From NCBI RefSeq assembly GCF_000154725.1, contig NZ_DS544873.1, forward strand, positions 2,803,397 to 2,867,396: a stretch of 64,000 bases of DNA, written 5' to 3'. Shown here in pieces: positions 24,928-32,664 of the stretch. The position numbers were made by a program, and so were the translations under genes. The notes beneath the pieces are model-generated. The model did no database searches. It saw only the letters and a program-made list of their open reading frames with translations, and had not been told where the DNA came from. Every line of letters starts with the position of its first letter. The stretch's first letter is position 1. The stretch comes from Kordia algicida OT-1 (lineage in GTDB: Bacteria > Bacteroidota > Bacteroidia > Flavobacteriales > Flavobacteriaceae).

Positions 24928-26079
24928 TTATGCTTCTATTCTGTTGATGACTTCTTTTATTTTTTCTTCTGTAACGCAGAGCGAGAAACGCACATATCCT
25001 TCGCCTTGTGTGCCAAAAATGCTTCCCGGCGTGATAAATACGTCTTTTTCATAGAGTAATTTGTCGACGAAAGCTTCCGAACTGAGCGTATTTTCTTTGG
25101 GTAATTTTGCCCATACAAACATTCCTGAAGTTTCTGCATCAAATTTACAGTGCAGTTTGGTCGCTAATTCCCAAATGAGTTTACGCCGTTTTTCATATAT
25201 ATTATTGAGCGTTGTAAACCAATCGCTAGAACGTTCTAATGCTTTGATAGCTCCTTTTTGAATTCCATAAAACATTCCAGAATCCATATTGCTTTTTACT
25301 TTGAGCACATGCTGAATGTGTCTTGCTTTTCCCATGACCATTCCTGTACGCCAACCAGCCATATTGAACGATTTGCTGAGTGAATTTAGCTCTAAAGCCA
25401 CATCTTTTGCTCCTTCTATCGACAAAATACTTAAGGGTTCATCATTTAAGATAAAACTATATGGATTGTCGTTGATGATGAGAATTTCATGTTTTTTTGC
25501 AAACGTAATGATATCTTTAAAGAACGATTTGCTTGCTTTTGCGCCTGTTGGCATGTGCGGATAGTTGATCCACATGAGTTTTACCTTGCTTAAATCTTCT
25601 TTTGCTAATTTTTCTAAGTTTGGCAACCAATCGCTTTCTGCATCTAAATCGTAATATTTCGGAATTGCGCCCAAGAGTTTCGTGACCGAAGTGTACGTTG
25701 GATAACCCGGATTGGCAATTAATACCTCATCACCTTCATCTAAGTACGCCATTGATATGTGCATGATACCTTCTTTACTTCCCATGAGTGGCAAGACTTC
25801 CGTAGCTGCGTCAAGCGAAACTTGGTAATTTTTTTGATAGAAGTCTGCAATGGCATTTCGCAATTCAGGAATTCCTTGATAGCTTTGGTATTTGTGTGCG
25901 GTTTCGTCGTGTAAACTTGCTTCAAGTGCATCTACCACAACGGTTGGCGGTTGCAAATCGGGACTTCCAATTCCAAGATTGATTATTGGTTTTCCTTTGG
26001 CTACTAGGCTTCTTACTTCTCGCAGTTTTCTCGAAAAGTAGTATTCTTCAACAGTATGTATGCGTTTTGCAGGAATCAT
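24928..26079 (-). CDS. class I/II PLP-dependent aminotransferase (aromatic pathway)
   Basis: 383 residues; fold-type I aminotransferase with LGIGSPDLQPP, MGSKEGIMH, NPGYPTYTS, the PLP-lysine in ELNSLSKSFNMAGWRTG (about residue 231) and the substrate arginine near GYVRFSLCV. Lying between pheA (4-base overlap) and tyrA (4-base gap), it most likely transaminates phenylpyruvate, hydroxyphenylpyruvate or prephenate; by sequence alone it could also be a DapL- or AlaC-like enzyme. The role is inferred from the operon. Confidence 0.88.
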   Translation of the reverse strand: MIPAKRIHTVEEYYFSRKLREVRSLVAKGKPIINLGIGSPDLQPPTVVVDALEASLHDETAHKYQSYQGIPELRNAIADFYQKNYQVSLDAATEVLPLMGSKEGIMHISMAYLDEGDEVLIANPGYPTYTSVTKLLGAIPKYYDLDAESDWLPNLEKLAKEDLSKVKLMWINYPHMPTGAKASKSFFKDIITFAKKHEILIINDNPYSFILNDEPLSILSIEGAKDVALELNSLSKSFNMAGWRTGMVMGKARHIQHVLKVKSNMDSGMFYGIQKGAIKALERSSDWFTTLNNIYEKRRKLIWELATKLHCKFDAETSGMFVWAKLPKENTLSSEAFVDKLLYEKDVFITPGSIFGTQGEGYVRFSLCVTEEKIKEVINRIEA

Positions 26080-26906
26080 GCGTTTCGTCGATTTTTATAA
26101 GTTCCTAAGATTTTTAAGCTTGTTGTCATGATTTCCAATACGGAAATGGCTTTGGTGTAATCTTCATAGTTTTCGAAGGTAACATCTACGAAGAAAGCAT
26201 ATTTCCAAGGTGTTTCAATGATGGGTAATGATTGTATTTTAGTGAGATTGAGTTTGCAATCACTCATAACATTGAGTACGGTTGCGAGACTTCCCCTTTT
26301 GTGATCGAGTTCAAATCGCAAGGATGCTTTGTCAATTTGATCGATTCCGTTTTTGGGTTGTTGTTTTTGGAGAATGACGAAACGTGTCATGTTGGTTTTG
26401 ATGGTTTGAATTTCGCCTGAGAGTATTTCTAACTCAAATAATTCTGCCGCCATTTTGGTTGCAATTGCTGCTATTCCCGTTCGTTTTTGCTCTTGAATTC
26501 TTTGTGCAACCGCAGCTGTGTCTACATCTTCTACCAATTTGATATGTGGATATTGCTTGAAGAATTCTTTGCATTGTAAAAGTGCCATTGGATGCGAACA
26601 GACTTCGTTGATATCCTGAATGGTTTGGTTGGGCAATGCCATTAATTGATGTTGAATGTTTAGGTAGAATTCTCCGTTGATGTGAATATTGTTGGCATCA
26701 ATCAGCGCATAATTGGGAATGATAGAACCTGCAATCGTGTTTTCAATTGCCATGATGGCGTACTCACTTTTTTCTTGTAATAAACTTGCTATCAATGCAT
26801 CAAAAGATAGACATTCGTCGAGTTGCACTTCGTTTCCGAAGTACGCTTGTGCTACTTTGTGATGGTTGGAACCTTGAATTCCTTGTATGGCAATGGTTTG
26901 TTTCAT
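26076..26906 (-). CDS. pheA: prephenate dehydratase with ACT domain
   Basis: Makes phenylpyruvate for phenylalanine. N-terminal periplasmic-binding-like catalytic domain (about 1-185) with IENTIAGSIIPNYALI, SHPMALLQCKEFF and TAAVAQ; the TRF signature appears as MTRFVIL (about 173-179). C-terminal ACT domain (about 190-276), with the SLRFELDHKRGSLATVLNVM stretch corresponding to the usual phenylalanine-sensing site. 276 residues, no fused mutase. First structural gene of the operon; upstream lie a leader peptide, a terminator and a dispersed repeat. Confidence 0.93.
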   Translation of the reverse strand: MKQTIAIQGIQGSNHHKVAQAYFGNEVQLDECLSFDALIASLLQEKSEYAIMAIENTIAGSIIPNYALIDANNIHINGEFYLNIQHQLMALPNQTIQDINEVCSHPMALLQCKEFFKQYPHIKLVEDVDTAAVAQRIQEQKRTGIAAIATKMAAELFELEILSGEIQTIKTNMTRFVILQKQQPKNGIDQIDKASLRFELDHKRGSLATVLNVMSDCKLNLTKIQSLPIIETPWKYAFFVDVTFENYEDYTKAISVLEIMTTSLKILGTYKNRRNA

Positions 26907-27075
26907 TTACTTAATTCTTCAATTTATTGCACTTTTTTATTTTCTTTAGTTTTGTTTTCAAACAGAAACCATTTCGTTTTCATATGAAATGTAAATTAAC
27001 CTCAGTTCTATATAATTAATTCAATTTATACTTACATTAATTTTAAGCCTTCTGTTTCGAATCACATTTTTCATC
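26907..27075. other. untranslated leader between attenuator and pheA
   Basis: AT-rich; no frame of note. Continues into repeat copy B and then the attenuator terminator. Confidence 0.4.
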
Positions 27076-27252
27076 TTCTATTTTCGTTTTCTTTGCTTAC
27101 CCAAAGAAAAGAAACAAAAGAAAGGGAACTTTTCCAGAGGTATTTTTAGTTTTTCTTTTTAGGAAAAACTAAAACCACATGAATTTTTCTAAATTTTTTC
27201 CAAGGCTTCAAAAATTTTTAACGAAAAATTCCTGTTATACTGCGGAAAAGAA
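27076..27252 (+). repeat. dispersed repeat, short copy B
   Basis: Shares all blocks with copy A at 12884-13181 but lacks its two 50-base inserts and the inner palindrome. It sits inside the untranslated leader of the aromatic operon, between the attenuator terminator and pheA. Confidence 0.85.
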
Positions 27253-27324
27253 AAATATCGAACTAAACTTTTTTTAAATTGAATTTACTTTAGTTATCTA
27301 TAATTTCACTCTTTTAATTTTACT

Positions 27325-27357
27325 CCAAAAAAAAAGTTCCGAATGATTTCGGAACTT
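27325..27357 (-). terminator. attenuator terminator of the aromatic operon
   Basis: On the minus strand: AAGTTCCGAA-ATCA-TTCGGAACTT followed by a run of T (the plus strand reads CCAAAAAAAAA). Perfect 10-bp stem. It begins 32 bases after the stop codon of the leader peptide. The leader's GGAACT (27403-27408) can pair with the AGTTCC of its first arm. Confidence 0.88.
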
Positions 27358-27389
27358 ACTTTATATGTTTTCTGTTTATCTACATTTAA

Positions 27390-27479
27390 CTATATAACAA
27401 GGAGTTCCAGCTTCTTTCCGTAAAAGAAGTAAAAATATCCTTGCCAAAAATAGTTTGCGTTAAACATGTTGTTTTTCAT
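27390..27479 (-). CDS. Phe/Tyr/Trp-rich leader peptide of the aromatic operon
   Basis: 29 codons from ATG 27479 to TAG 27390-27392, too short for ordinary gene finding. Residues 10-20 read YFWQGYFYFFY: nine aromatic residues of eleven, each a product of this pathway. A promoter-like TTG-N18-TACTTTAG lies at 27490-27518, just upstream. After the tract come GGAACT and, 32 bases past the stop, a perfect terminator hairpin whose first arm GGAACT can pair with. A ribosome stalled on the aromatic codons would leave GGAACT free and block the terminator; a ribosome reaching the stop would cover it. This is the standard logic of ribosome-mediated attenuation. Confidence 0.85.
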   Translation of the reverse strand: MKNNMFNANYFWQGYFYFFYGKKLELLVI

Positions 27480-27489
27480 TTTGTTACAG

Positions 27490-27518
27490 CTAAAGTATAG
27501 ATTAATTTTAATATTCAA
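27490..27518 (-). promoter_or_regulatory. promoter of the aromatic operon leader
   Basis: Minus strand TTG (27516-27518), spacer 18, TACTTTAG (27490-27497): one mismatch to TAnnTTTG. It lies 11 bases before the leader peptide ATG. Confidence 0.55.
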
Positions 27519-27623
27519 AATCGTTTTCCAATATTTTTTGAAGAAAAACGTTTTTATCAATAATCTATCGTGTTTTTTGATTTTATTTGATTTAAAGTTA
27601 AGAAATACTGATAAAAATTTATG

Positions 27624-27631
27624 TAATTTTG
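27624..27631 (+). promoter_or_regulatory. -7 element of the gldA promoter
   Basis: TAATTTTG, an exact TAnnTTTG, 18 bases before the gldA ATG. No TTG at a proper distance upstream, so only the -7 box is supported. Confidence 0.45.
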
Positions 27632-27649
27632 GTTCATTAATTCCTGTCT

Positions 27650-28543
27650 ATGTCAATTGTAGTAGAAAATATCACAAAAATTTATGGAGAACAGAAAGCA
27701 TTGAACAATGTTTCTTTTCAAGTTACTAAAGGAGAAATTGTTGGCTTTTTAGGTCCAAATGGTGCTGGAAAATCTACCATGATGAAAATTTTGACGACGT
27801 ATTTGAAAGCTTCTTCAGGAAGTGCTAGCGTGAATGCGTTTGATACGAAAACCGCCGCACGCAATGTCCAAAAGAGTGTTGGGTATCTTCCTGAGCACAA
27901 TCCGCTGTACTTAGATATGCATGTGCGCGAATATTTGGCGTTTAACGCGAATGTGTATAAGGTTTCGAAATCTCGTATTGATGAAGTGATTGAAATGACT
28001 GGTTTGTTGCCAGAAGCACGCAAGAAGATTAGCGAATTATCTAAAGGATATCGTCAGCGTGTCGGATTGGCAAATGCATTGTTGCACGATCCAGAAGTGT
28101 TGATTTTGGATGAACCGACTACAGGACTTGATCCGAATCAGTTGACAGAGATTCGTAATTTGATTACTTCGATTGGAAAGGAAAAAACTATTTTTCTTTC
28201 TACACATATCATGCAAGAAGTAGAAGCTATTTGCGATCGTGTGATTATTATTAATAAAGGAGAGATTGTTGCCGATACCACATTAGCGAAACTTCAAAAA
28301 GATCAACAACAGGTAATTGAAGTGGAATTTGATTATCGCATTGAAGATGTGCTATTAGAGCAACTTCCGCATGTCGTAAATGTTGTGAATACTCGCGATT
28401 TGGTCTACGAAATTACTTTTGATACTTCTAAAGATATGCGTCCAACTGTATTTGATTTTGCACATGACAATAGTTTGAAGACGTTGCAAATTAATCAGAA
28501 GAATAAGAATTTGGAGAGTTTGTTTCGAGAGTTGACTGCTTAG
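27650..28543 (+). CDS. gldA: gliding-associated ABC transporter ATP-binding subunit GldA
   Basis: ATPase subunit of the GldA-GldF-GldG transporter required for flavobacterial gliding. 297 residues: Walker A GPNGAGKST (about 36-44), Q-loop VGYLPEHNPLYLDM, ABC signature LSKGYRQRV (about 128-136), Walker B VLILDEPTTGLD (about 149-160), H-loop STHIMQE. The C-terminal 70 residues form the extra domain of this subfamily. The permease genes gldF/gldG are not next to it, which is usual for flavobacteria. Distinguishing GldA from other ABC-2 type ATPases rests on overall resemblance. Confidence 0.85.
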   Translation: MSIVVENITKIYGEQKALNNVSFQVTKGEIVGFLGPNGAGKSTMMKILTTYLKASSGSASVNAFDTKTAARNVQKSVGYLPEHNPLYLDMHVREYLAFNANVYKVSKSRIDEVIEMTGLLPEARKKISELSKGYRQRVGLANALLHDPEVLILDEPTTGLDPNQLTEIRNLITSIGKEKTIFLSTHIMQEVEAICDRVIIINKGEIVADTTLAKLQKDQQQVIEVEFDYRIEDVLLEQLPHVVNVVNTRDLVYEITFDTSKDMRPTVFDFAHDNSLKTLQINQKNKNLESLFRELTA

Positions 28544-28803
28544 AATCGCTTCGCTTTTAGACTTGTTTCCGCTTGGGCGGAAATCTCTTAGATCGCTTTG
28601 CTTTTAGACGCGGCTTTGCCTTTTAGTGTTTTTTTGTTTTTTGTGGATTTGTTCTTCGTAATTTCAAAGTGACTTGTTACGACACCAATTCCTATTACCC
28701 AAAACCAAATACCCGATTCAAAACGTCATTGCGAACACAGTAAAATAATCTGCTTCTTTTTAACCTGTTTCGTGCTTTGAAACTGATTTAACATTTTAAC
28801 TTC
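28544..28803. other. intergenic with short repeats
   Basis: Two direct copies of ATCGCTTYGCTTTTAGAC (28546 and 28591) around a hairpin TTTCCGCTTGGGCGGAAA at 28566-28583, directly after gldA. No gene seen. Confidence 0.5.
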
Positions 28804-28859
28804 GTTATTCGTTATTCGTTATTTGTTGTTTGTTGTTTGTTGTTTGTTGTTTGTTGTTT
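28804..28859 (+). repeat. heptanucleotide tandem repeat, 8 units
   Basis: GTTATTC x2, GTTATTT, then GTTGTTT x5, all seven bases long and in perfect register. Lies in the convergent gap between gldA and the GIN-domain gene. Confidence 0.9.
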
Positions 28860-28903
28860 AAAAGTTCTCAATACTCAATTCTAAATTCTCACAACTAAAA
28901 AAT

Positions 28904-29650
28904 CTAATCCTGAAAGATCAAACTTCCTGTGTAATGCGCTGTTAGTGTGACTAAAGTCGGACGATTTACTGCAATCACATCGCCAGTTCCGTAGATGTCG
29001 CCTGAAAGTTCTAGTTGCGGATTGATAATGATGTCATTGCTTCCACGTGAAAAGATGGAAATTGTATTTGCTGCAAAATCTTTTGCTTCTACACGTGAGT
29101 TTCCGCCTGGAAAGTTGATATCAAACGTATTGGTAGTTCCTGAGATGAACAGATTTGATAAGTTATTGAATATTATATTTACTTCCTGATTTTCAATTTG
29201 TAAGTTAAAATTCCCAGAAGCCGCACTGTCATTGGTAAAGTTTTCTGAGATTAAAGTGAGACTTGGAAATGTCAAGATTCCGTCGGAACGCACTTCAAAT
29301 TGTGTTTTGCTTCGTATTTCTGTAATGTTAGATGAAGTTACATAAATCGTAGTGATTCCGTATTCACGCACATAATTACAATCGTTATTATCTGCTAAAA
29401 ATAGTTTATCGTCTATGACAGTTGCTTCAACATCATTGATAAGATTTGCGCCAGTTTCTATGATAATTTCTTGACTTAAACCATCCTTTACTACCAAATT
29501 GATTCCTTCGCCAACTTCAATTTTAGAGAAATCATTTACACGTACTTCTTCCGTGATAATACTTCCAGAAGCTTGAAAACAGTCGTTCGCATCTTCTTTA
29601 TCACAAGAAATGAACGCAATGAATAGGAAGGTGAAGTATGTTTTTCTCAT
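28904..29650 (-). CDS. GIN-domain (DUF2807) lipoprotein
   Basis: 248 residues. Lipoprotein signal with the lipobox cysteine at residue 16 (FLFIAFISCDKED). The rest is a repetitive beta-rich fold of the head-GIN type (VNDFSKIEVGEGINLVVKDG ... ITEIRSKTQFEVRSDGIL ... VEAKDFAANTISIFSRGSND), probably a right-handed beta-helix on the cell surface or in the periplasm. Biochemical function of the family is unknown. It starts 5 bases after the next upstream gene's stop, so the two are probably one operon. Confidence 0.85.
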   Translation of the reverse strand: MRKTYFTFLFIAFISCDKEDANDCFQASGSIITEEVRVNDFSKIEVGEGINLVVKDGLSQEIIIETGANLINDVEATVIDDKLFLADNNDCNYVREYGITTIYVTSSNITEIRSKTQFEVRSDGILTFPSLTLISENFTNDSAASGNFNLQIENQEVNIIFNNLSNLFISGTTNTFDINFPGGNSRVEAKDFAANTISIFSRGSNDIIINPQLELSGDIYGTGDVIAVNRPTLVTLTAHYTGSLIFQD

Positions 29651-29655
29651 TATTT

Positions 29656-30195
29656 TTACTTTGATTTACGTGATTTTTTATTAAAATTTAAAAAATACAC
29701 TGCTGATATCATGTGTTTGCTCACGTTCGGCATATCTTTATTCGTGACTGCTATATTGAAAGCGTATGTTAATTTTAGTGTTCGTGTTCCATAGCCAATT
29801 TCTGGTCGTACACGAAAACTGTTATTTTTTTCCATATCAAAATACCAAACTGCTGCCGCGCCTAGGTTGATTCCCCATAAATTTGAAAACCCTGCTATTT
29901 TTGGTGCAATGATATAATCATCATTGATATAATGTTCTGTTGAAATGGAATATCCTTTTCCGCCATCGCCATAACCTGCATTTCCCCATTGGTATTGAAA
30001 ATATCCTATTTCAATCATGGTTTCTCTTGCGCCGTGAACTCCAAATAAAACTCCATTTAATAGCGGATATTTTTCAGCTTCTGCTTCAAAACCAAGTTTG
30101 TTTTTTTTAGTTTCTTCTTCTGTTGCAATTTGCGCATTACCGAATTGACAGAGAAAAAACACTAATATTGTACTATATAAAATGCTCTTTTTCAT
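29656..30195 (-). CDS. hypothetical small outer-membrane or exported protein
   Basis: 179 residues with signal peptide (KKSILYSTILVFFLCQFGNAQ, 2-22). The mature part alternates aromatic and polar residues (IEIGYFQYQWGNAGYG, NLGAAAVWYFDM, RVRPEIGYGTRTLKLTYAFNI) and ends in a basic tail, a small beta-barrel pattern. No recognised family. Between the PagL-like gene and the GIN lipoprotein, all on one strand. Confidence 0.65.
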   Translation of the reverse strand: MKKSILYSTILVFFLCQFGNAQIATEEETKKNKLGFEAEAEKYPLLNGVLFGVHGARETMIEIGYFQYQWGNAGYGDGGKGYSISTEHYINDDYIIAPKIAGFSNLWGINLGAAAVWYFDMEKNNSFRVRPEIGYGTRTLKLTYAFNIAVTNKDMPNVSKHMISAVYFLNFNKKSRKSK

Positions 30196-30244
30196 CTTTT
30201 TGTTTTTTGATTGCTATCTTAAAGAGTCTTTTATTTTTAGTTTG

Positions 30245-31357
30245 TTACAATCGGATTCCCAAGCCAACTTCTACGGCTTCTGCTTTGGCTGCATGCGATT
30301 TGAGTGTTAAGGCTGCAAACCATTTTTTACCGAAGTATCTTTTCATTCCGACACGCACATAGGTTCTTCCTTCAAAATCGACAGGATAGTATGCGTAATA
30401 TCCTAATTGTGTGACGACTGATAGTTTGTTTACAAATAGTTCATGTCCGACAAATATACCAACACGTTTAAAATCTTCATCACCTTCTACTTCTCCGTTT
30501 GGAAATGCAATTGATCGGTATCGAATCCATTCTTTTAAGAAGTTAGAGAAAAATACTTCTGTTCCGACTTGTATGGCGCTTTTTCTTCCCAAACGCTTGT
30601 CTGCATATGCAGAAACTACTGTAAAACCGTATTGTCCGCTTCCAATCGCGTCACTTTCATTAATTCCAGCACGTAAAACAAAATTGAATTTTATTGGTTC
30701 GGCAAAGCTTTCTTTGAATTCGTTTTCTTGATATTCAATCAGAGAAGTATCGTCTAAGCTATAGGTAACACCAACATTTAGCGCAAGTGTATTGATACTT
30801 GTATTTGGCGCTTTTACATTGGCATTGGAATAGTGTATGAACGATAATCCTGCTTGAATTCCGAACTTTTTAAATAGGTTTTCCTTTTTATAATTGAGCA
30901 TCAAATAAGTACTACTCATAAAACGCGAACCAAACGCGATGTTTCTAAAGTTGTTTTCTTTGTCGTACGGATTGCTAGTATATGCCAAACCTTGTCCAAT
31001 ACGCAACATTAAATTTCGCTTTAAAAAGTAGAAATTATAGTGTGCATATAGTGCCACATTTTTACCTAAGAATTCATTTTTTAGGTTTTGATAGCTTAGT
31101 GAAACTCCATAATCTGGATAGTTGTAAAATTGTGACCAATTGTCATAGCCAAAGGTTTTTTGGTTGTAACTGATGATAAAACCTTCTGGATGCCCTGTGA
31201 TTAAATGTAGAATATCGTCATTGTGACGTGCAATGTTTCCACTAAAATAGTTGATATCAATCGTAGCCGCTTTGGGTAATTGTTCTTTTTTAGAAGTCGT
31301 TTCTTGAGCAATACAAAAACACGAATAGAGAAATATGAGGAAAACTACTTTTTTCAT
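30245..31357 (-). CDS. PagL-like lipid A deacylase / acyloxyacyl hydrolase family protein
   Basis: 370 residues, signal peptide ending CIAQ (about 18). The barrel strands end in the motif FIHYSNANVKAPNTSIN (about 176-192), which matches the PagL active site H-x-S-N...PN, with His and Ser as catalytic residues. An outer-membrane enzyme that would remove an ester-linked acyl chain from lipid A. Longer than proteobacterial PagL, as in other Bacteroidota members. A conserved Glu of the triad cannot be assigned confidently by eye. Promoter TACATTTG lies 9 bases upstream of the ATG. Confidence 0.8.
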   Translation of the reverse strand: MKKVVFLIFLYSCFCIAQETTSKKEQLPKAATIDINYFSGNIARHNDDILHLITGHPEGFIISYNQKTFGYDNWSQFYNYPDYGVSLSYQNLKNEFLGKNVALYAHYNFYFLKRNLMLRIGQGLAYTSNPYDKENNFRNIAFGSRFMSSTYLMLNYKKENLFKKFGIQAGLSFIHYSNANVKAPNTSINTLALNVGVTYSLDDTSLIEYQENEFKESFAEPIKFNFVLRAGINESDAIGSGQYGFTVVSAYADKRLGRKSAIQVGTEVFFSNFLKEWIRYRSIAFPNGEVEGDEDFKRVGIFVGHELFVNKLSVVTQLGYYAYYPVDFEGRTYVRVGMKRYFGKKWFAALTLKSHAAKAEAVEVGLGIRL

Positions 31358-31365
31358 TGCGTTGA

Positions 31366-31401
31366 CAAATGTAGGTTATATTTTAAAAATTAATCTTTCA
31401 A
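31366..31401 (-). promoter_or_regulatory. promoter of the PagL-like gene
   Basis: Minus strand TTG (31399-31401), 25-base spacer (a little long), TACATTTG (31366-31373), an exact -7 match. Confidence 0.5.
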
Positions 31402-31447
31402 CGCATCATTTATTGATAAAAGACCATTTTTTTAGGCTAAATGTATG

Positions 31448-31494
31448 TTAACTACTGCATCCACGTACTTCTAGTAATGGAAAACCACTTATTG
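31448..31494 (+). promoter_or_regulatory. shared upstream element of precursor genes, copy 1
   Basis: Contains CACGTACTTCTAGTAATGG; the core TACTTCTAGTA (31466-31476) is an inverted repeat TACT-N3-AGTA. Followed by AAAACC and ACTTATTG. The precursor start is 50 bases on. Other copies at 32224, 32572, 33167 and, inverted, 47051. Confidence 0.75.
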
Positions 31495-31543
31495 TAACTG
31501 TTTCATTTTTATATATTTATGAATCACTAAAAAACCTATACCC

Positions 31544-31738
31544 ATGAAAAAGAAATCAATTAAGAAATTAGCACTTTTGAAAGCTTCTATTTCAAAATTA
31601 AATACCAACGCATTGTCTGGCGGAACAGCACAGAGTGCAAACGAATTTTGCATAAGTATTAATATTTGTGAAACGATAGATTATACAGCATGCAATGGCG
31701 TATTTGGCTGTCAATTGTACCTTACAATGGATTGTTAA
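31544..31738 (+). CDS. GG-leader four-cysteine precursor peptide 1
   Basis: 64 residues: leader MKKKSIKKLALLKASISKLN then ALSGG, cut expected after residue 27; core of 37 residues with C-x4-C-x-T-x-DYT-x-C-x-G-x3-C-x-L-Y. The same core pattern recurs in the next four peptides, so the family makes variants of one scaffold. An extra C-terminal Cys (TMDC) distinguishes it. Leader is of the Bacteroidota class I lanthipeptide / GG-peptide kind; Thr and Ser near the cysteines could form thioether rings. No modifying enzyme or exporter lies in the window. Confidence 0.8.
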   Translation: MKKKSIKKLALLKASISKLNTNALSGGTAQSANEFCISINICETIDYTACNGVFGCQLYLTMDC

Positions 31739-31754
31739 TCAAAACTTATTAATC

Positions 31755-31946
31755 ATGAAAAAAAAGTCTATTAAAAAATTAAAGTTACAGAAAGCTTCTA
31801 TCTCCATCTTAAATACGGAAGTTTTAAAAGGAGGAACTATTGGTGGAACATTATTTTGTCAGTCAGTAAATATTTGTGAAACAAGAGATTTTACACGTTG
31901 TTTCGGAGAACTGAATTGTCAAATTTACGATACAAACGCACGATAA
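31755..31946 (+). CDS. GG-leader four-cysteine precursor peptide 2
   Basis: 63 residues starting at ATG 31755, chosen because it begins the leader MKKKSIKKLKLQKASISILN; an in-frame ATG at 31695 only lies in the previous gene. Cut expected after VLKGG (27). Core: TIGGTLFCQSVNICETRDF.. with C-x4-C-x-T-x-DFT-x-C-x-G-x3-C-x-I-Y. It lies 16 bases after peptide 1 with no terminator between, so both are on one transcript. Confidence 0.8.
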   Translation: MKKKSIKKLKLQKASISILNTEVLKGGTIGGTLFCQSVNICETRDFTRCFGELNCQIYDTNAR

Positions 31947-31968
31947 TTTTTATTAAAAAAAAATACCC

Positions 31969-32157
31969 ATGAAAAAAAGAAACATTGAAAAGTTACAATT
32001 AAAGAAAGCTGCTATTTCTAATTTGAATGCAGATAAGTCTGTCGGAGGAACAGGAGATACACAGTTTTGTCTTTCTTATAATTTCTGTGAAACTATCGAT
32101 TATTCGGCATGTAATGGAGAATTTATTTGTCAGATTTATACGAGTCCGCAACGTTAG
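31969..32157 (+). CDS. GG-leader four-cysteine precursor peptide 3
   Basis: 62 residues; leader MKKRNIEKLQLKKAAISNLN then SVGG; core TGDTQFCLSYNFCETIDYSA.. with C-x4-C-x-T-x-DYS-x-C-x-G-x3-C-x-I-Y. Last gene of the first three-peptide transcript (22 bases after peptide 2), closed by the hairpin at 32180. Confidence 0.8.
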   Translation: MKKRNIEKLQLKKAAISNLNADKSVGGTGDTQFCLSYNFCETIDYSACNGEFICQIYTSPQR

Positions 32158-32179
32158 TTTATTGAATATCACATGCATT

Positions 32180-32210
32180 AAAGAGAAATACATCTGTATT
32201 TCTCTTTTTT
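32180..32210 (+). terminator. terminator after precursor peptide 3
   Basis: AAAGAGAAATA CATCTG TATTTCTCTTTTTT: perfect stem followed by T-run, 22 bases after the stop. Confidence 0.85.
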
Positions 32211-32223
32211 CGTTTTCAGAACT

Positions 32224-32278
32224 AAATACAGCAATCACGTAGTGAAAGTAGTGTAAAACCTGCTTGGTAACTTATTGT
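32224..32278 (+). promoter_or_regulatory. shared upstream element, copy 2 (degenerate, no peptide follows)
   Basis: AAATACAGCAATCACGTAG then TGAAAGTAGTG, AAAACC and TAACTTATTG. The flanks match the other copies but the TACT-N3-AGTA core has drifted to GTAGTGAAAGTAG. No peptide gene follows before the next terminator at 32521. Confidence 0.55.
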
Positions 32279-32520
32279 TTTTTAATAGTTTTACAATAAC
32301 CAAATGGTATTAATGGAAAACCTGCACATTGTTGCATTTTACCAAAAATGTTCACAAGCGTATCGCTATAAGTATTTAATTTTAAATTTCTCCGAGTTTA
32401 AAATTTCCATAATAATAAAATAGACTATACGCTATACTATAAATAAAAATATACTTTTGTCATTTTTGATAAAAGTTATAAAACTGATTTCTAAAAATAA
32501 TCGATTTTATGTTTAGTTGA
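32279..32520 (+). other. untranslated stretch between a promoter-like element and a terminator
   Basis: About 240 AT-rich bases with no start codon leading to a leader-like frame; contains TAATGGAAAACCTGCAC, an echo of the upstream element. It may be a dead module or yield a small RNA. Confidence 0.35.
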
Positions 32521-32553
32521 AAAGAGGAATTTAAGGCATTCCTCTTTTTTTTT
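32521..32553 (+). terminator. terminator closing the peptide-less module
   Basis: AAAGAGGAAT TTAAGGC ATTCCTCTTTTTTTTT: strong stem and T-run. Confidence 0.85.
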
Positions 32554-32571
32554 GTTTTTATGACAAATGTT

Positions 32572-32607
32572 AAATACAGCGAACACGTACTTCTAGTAAT
32601 GGAAAAC
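32572..32607 (+). promoter_or_regulatory. shared upstream element, copy 3
   Basis: AAATACAGCGAACACGTACT with core TACTTCTAGTA at 32588-32598, then AATGGAAAACC. Nearly identical to copy 1 over 20 bases, 58 bases before precursor 4. Confidence 0.75.
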
Positions 32608-32664
32608 CAACGTTGTTTTGTGACGTTTTTTAATAATTTTATGATGAATCAAAAAAGTAACGTC

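Noticed and set aside
28804-28859. CRISPR array
   Set aside because: Units are 7 bases with no spacers; likewise the 42-bp array has no unique spacers and no cas genes are present.
32027-32242. 71-codon plus frame overlapping precursor 3
   Set aside because: Out of frame with the leader-bearing peptide and extends through its terminator.
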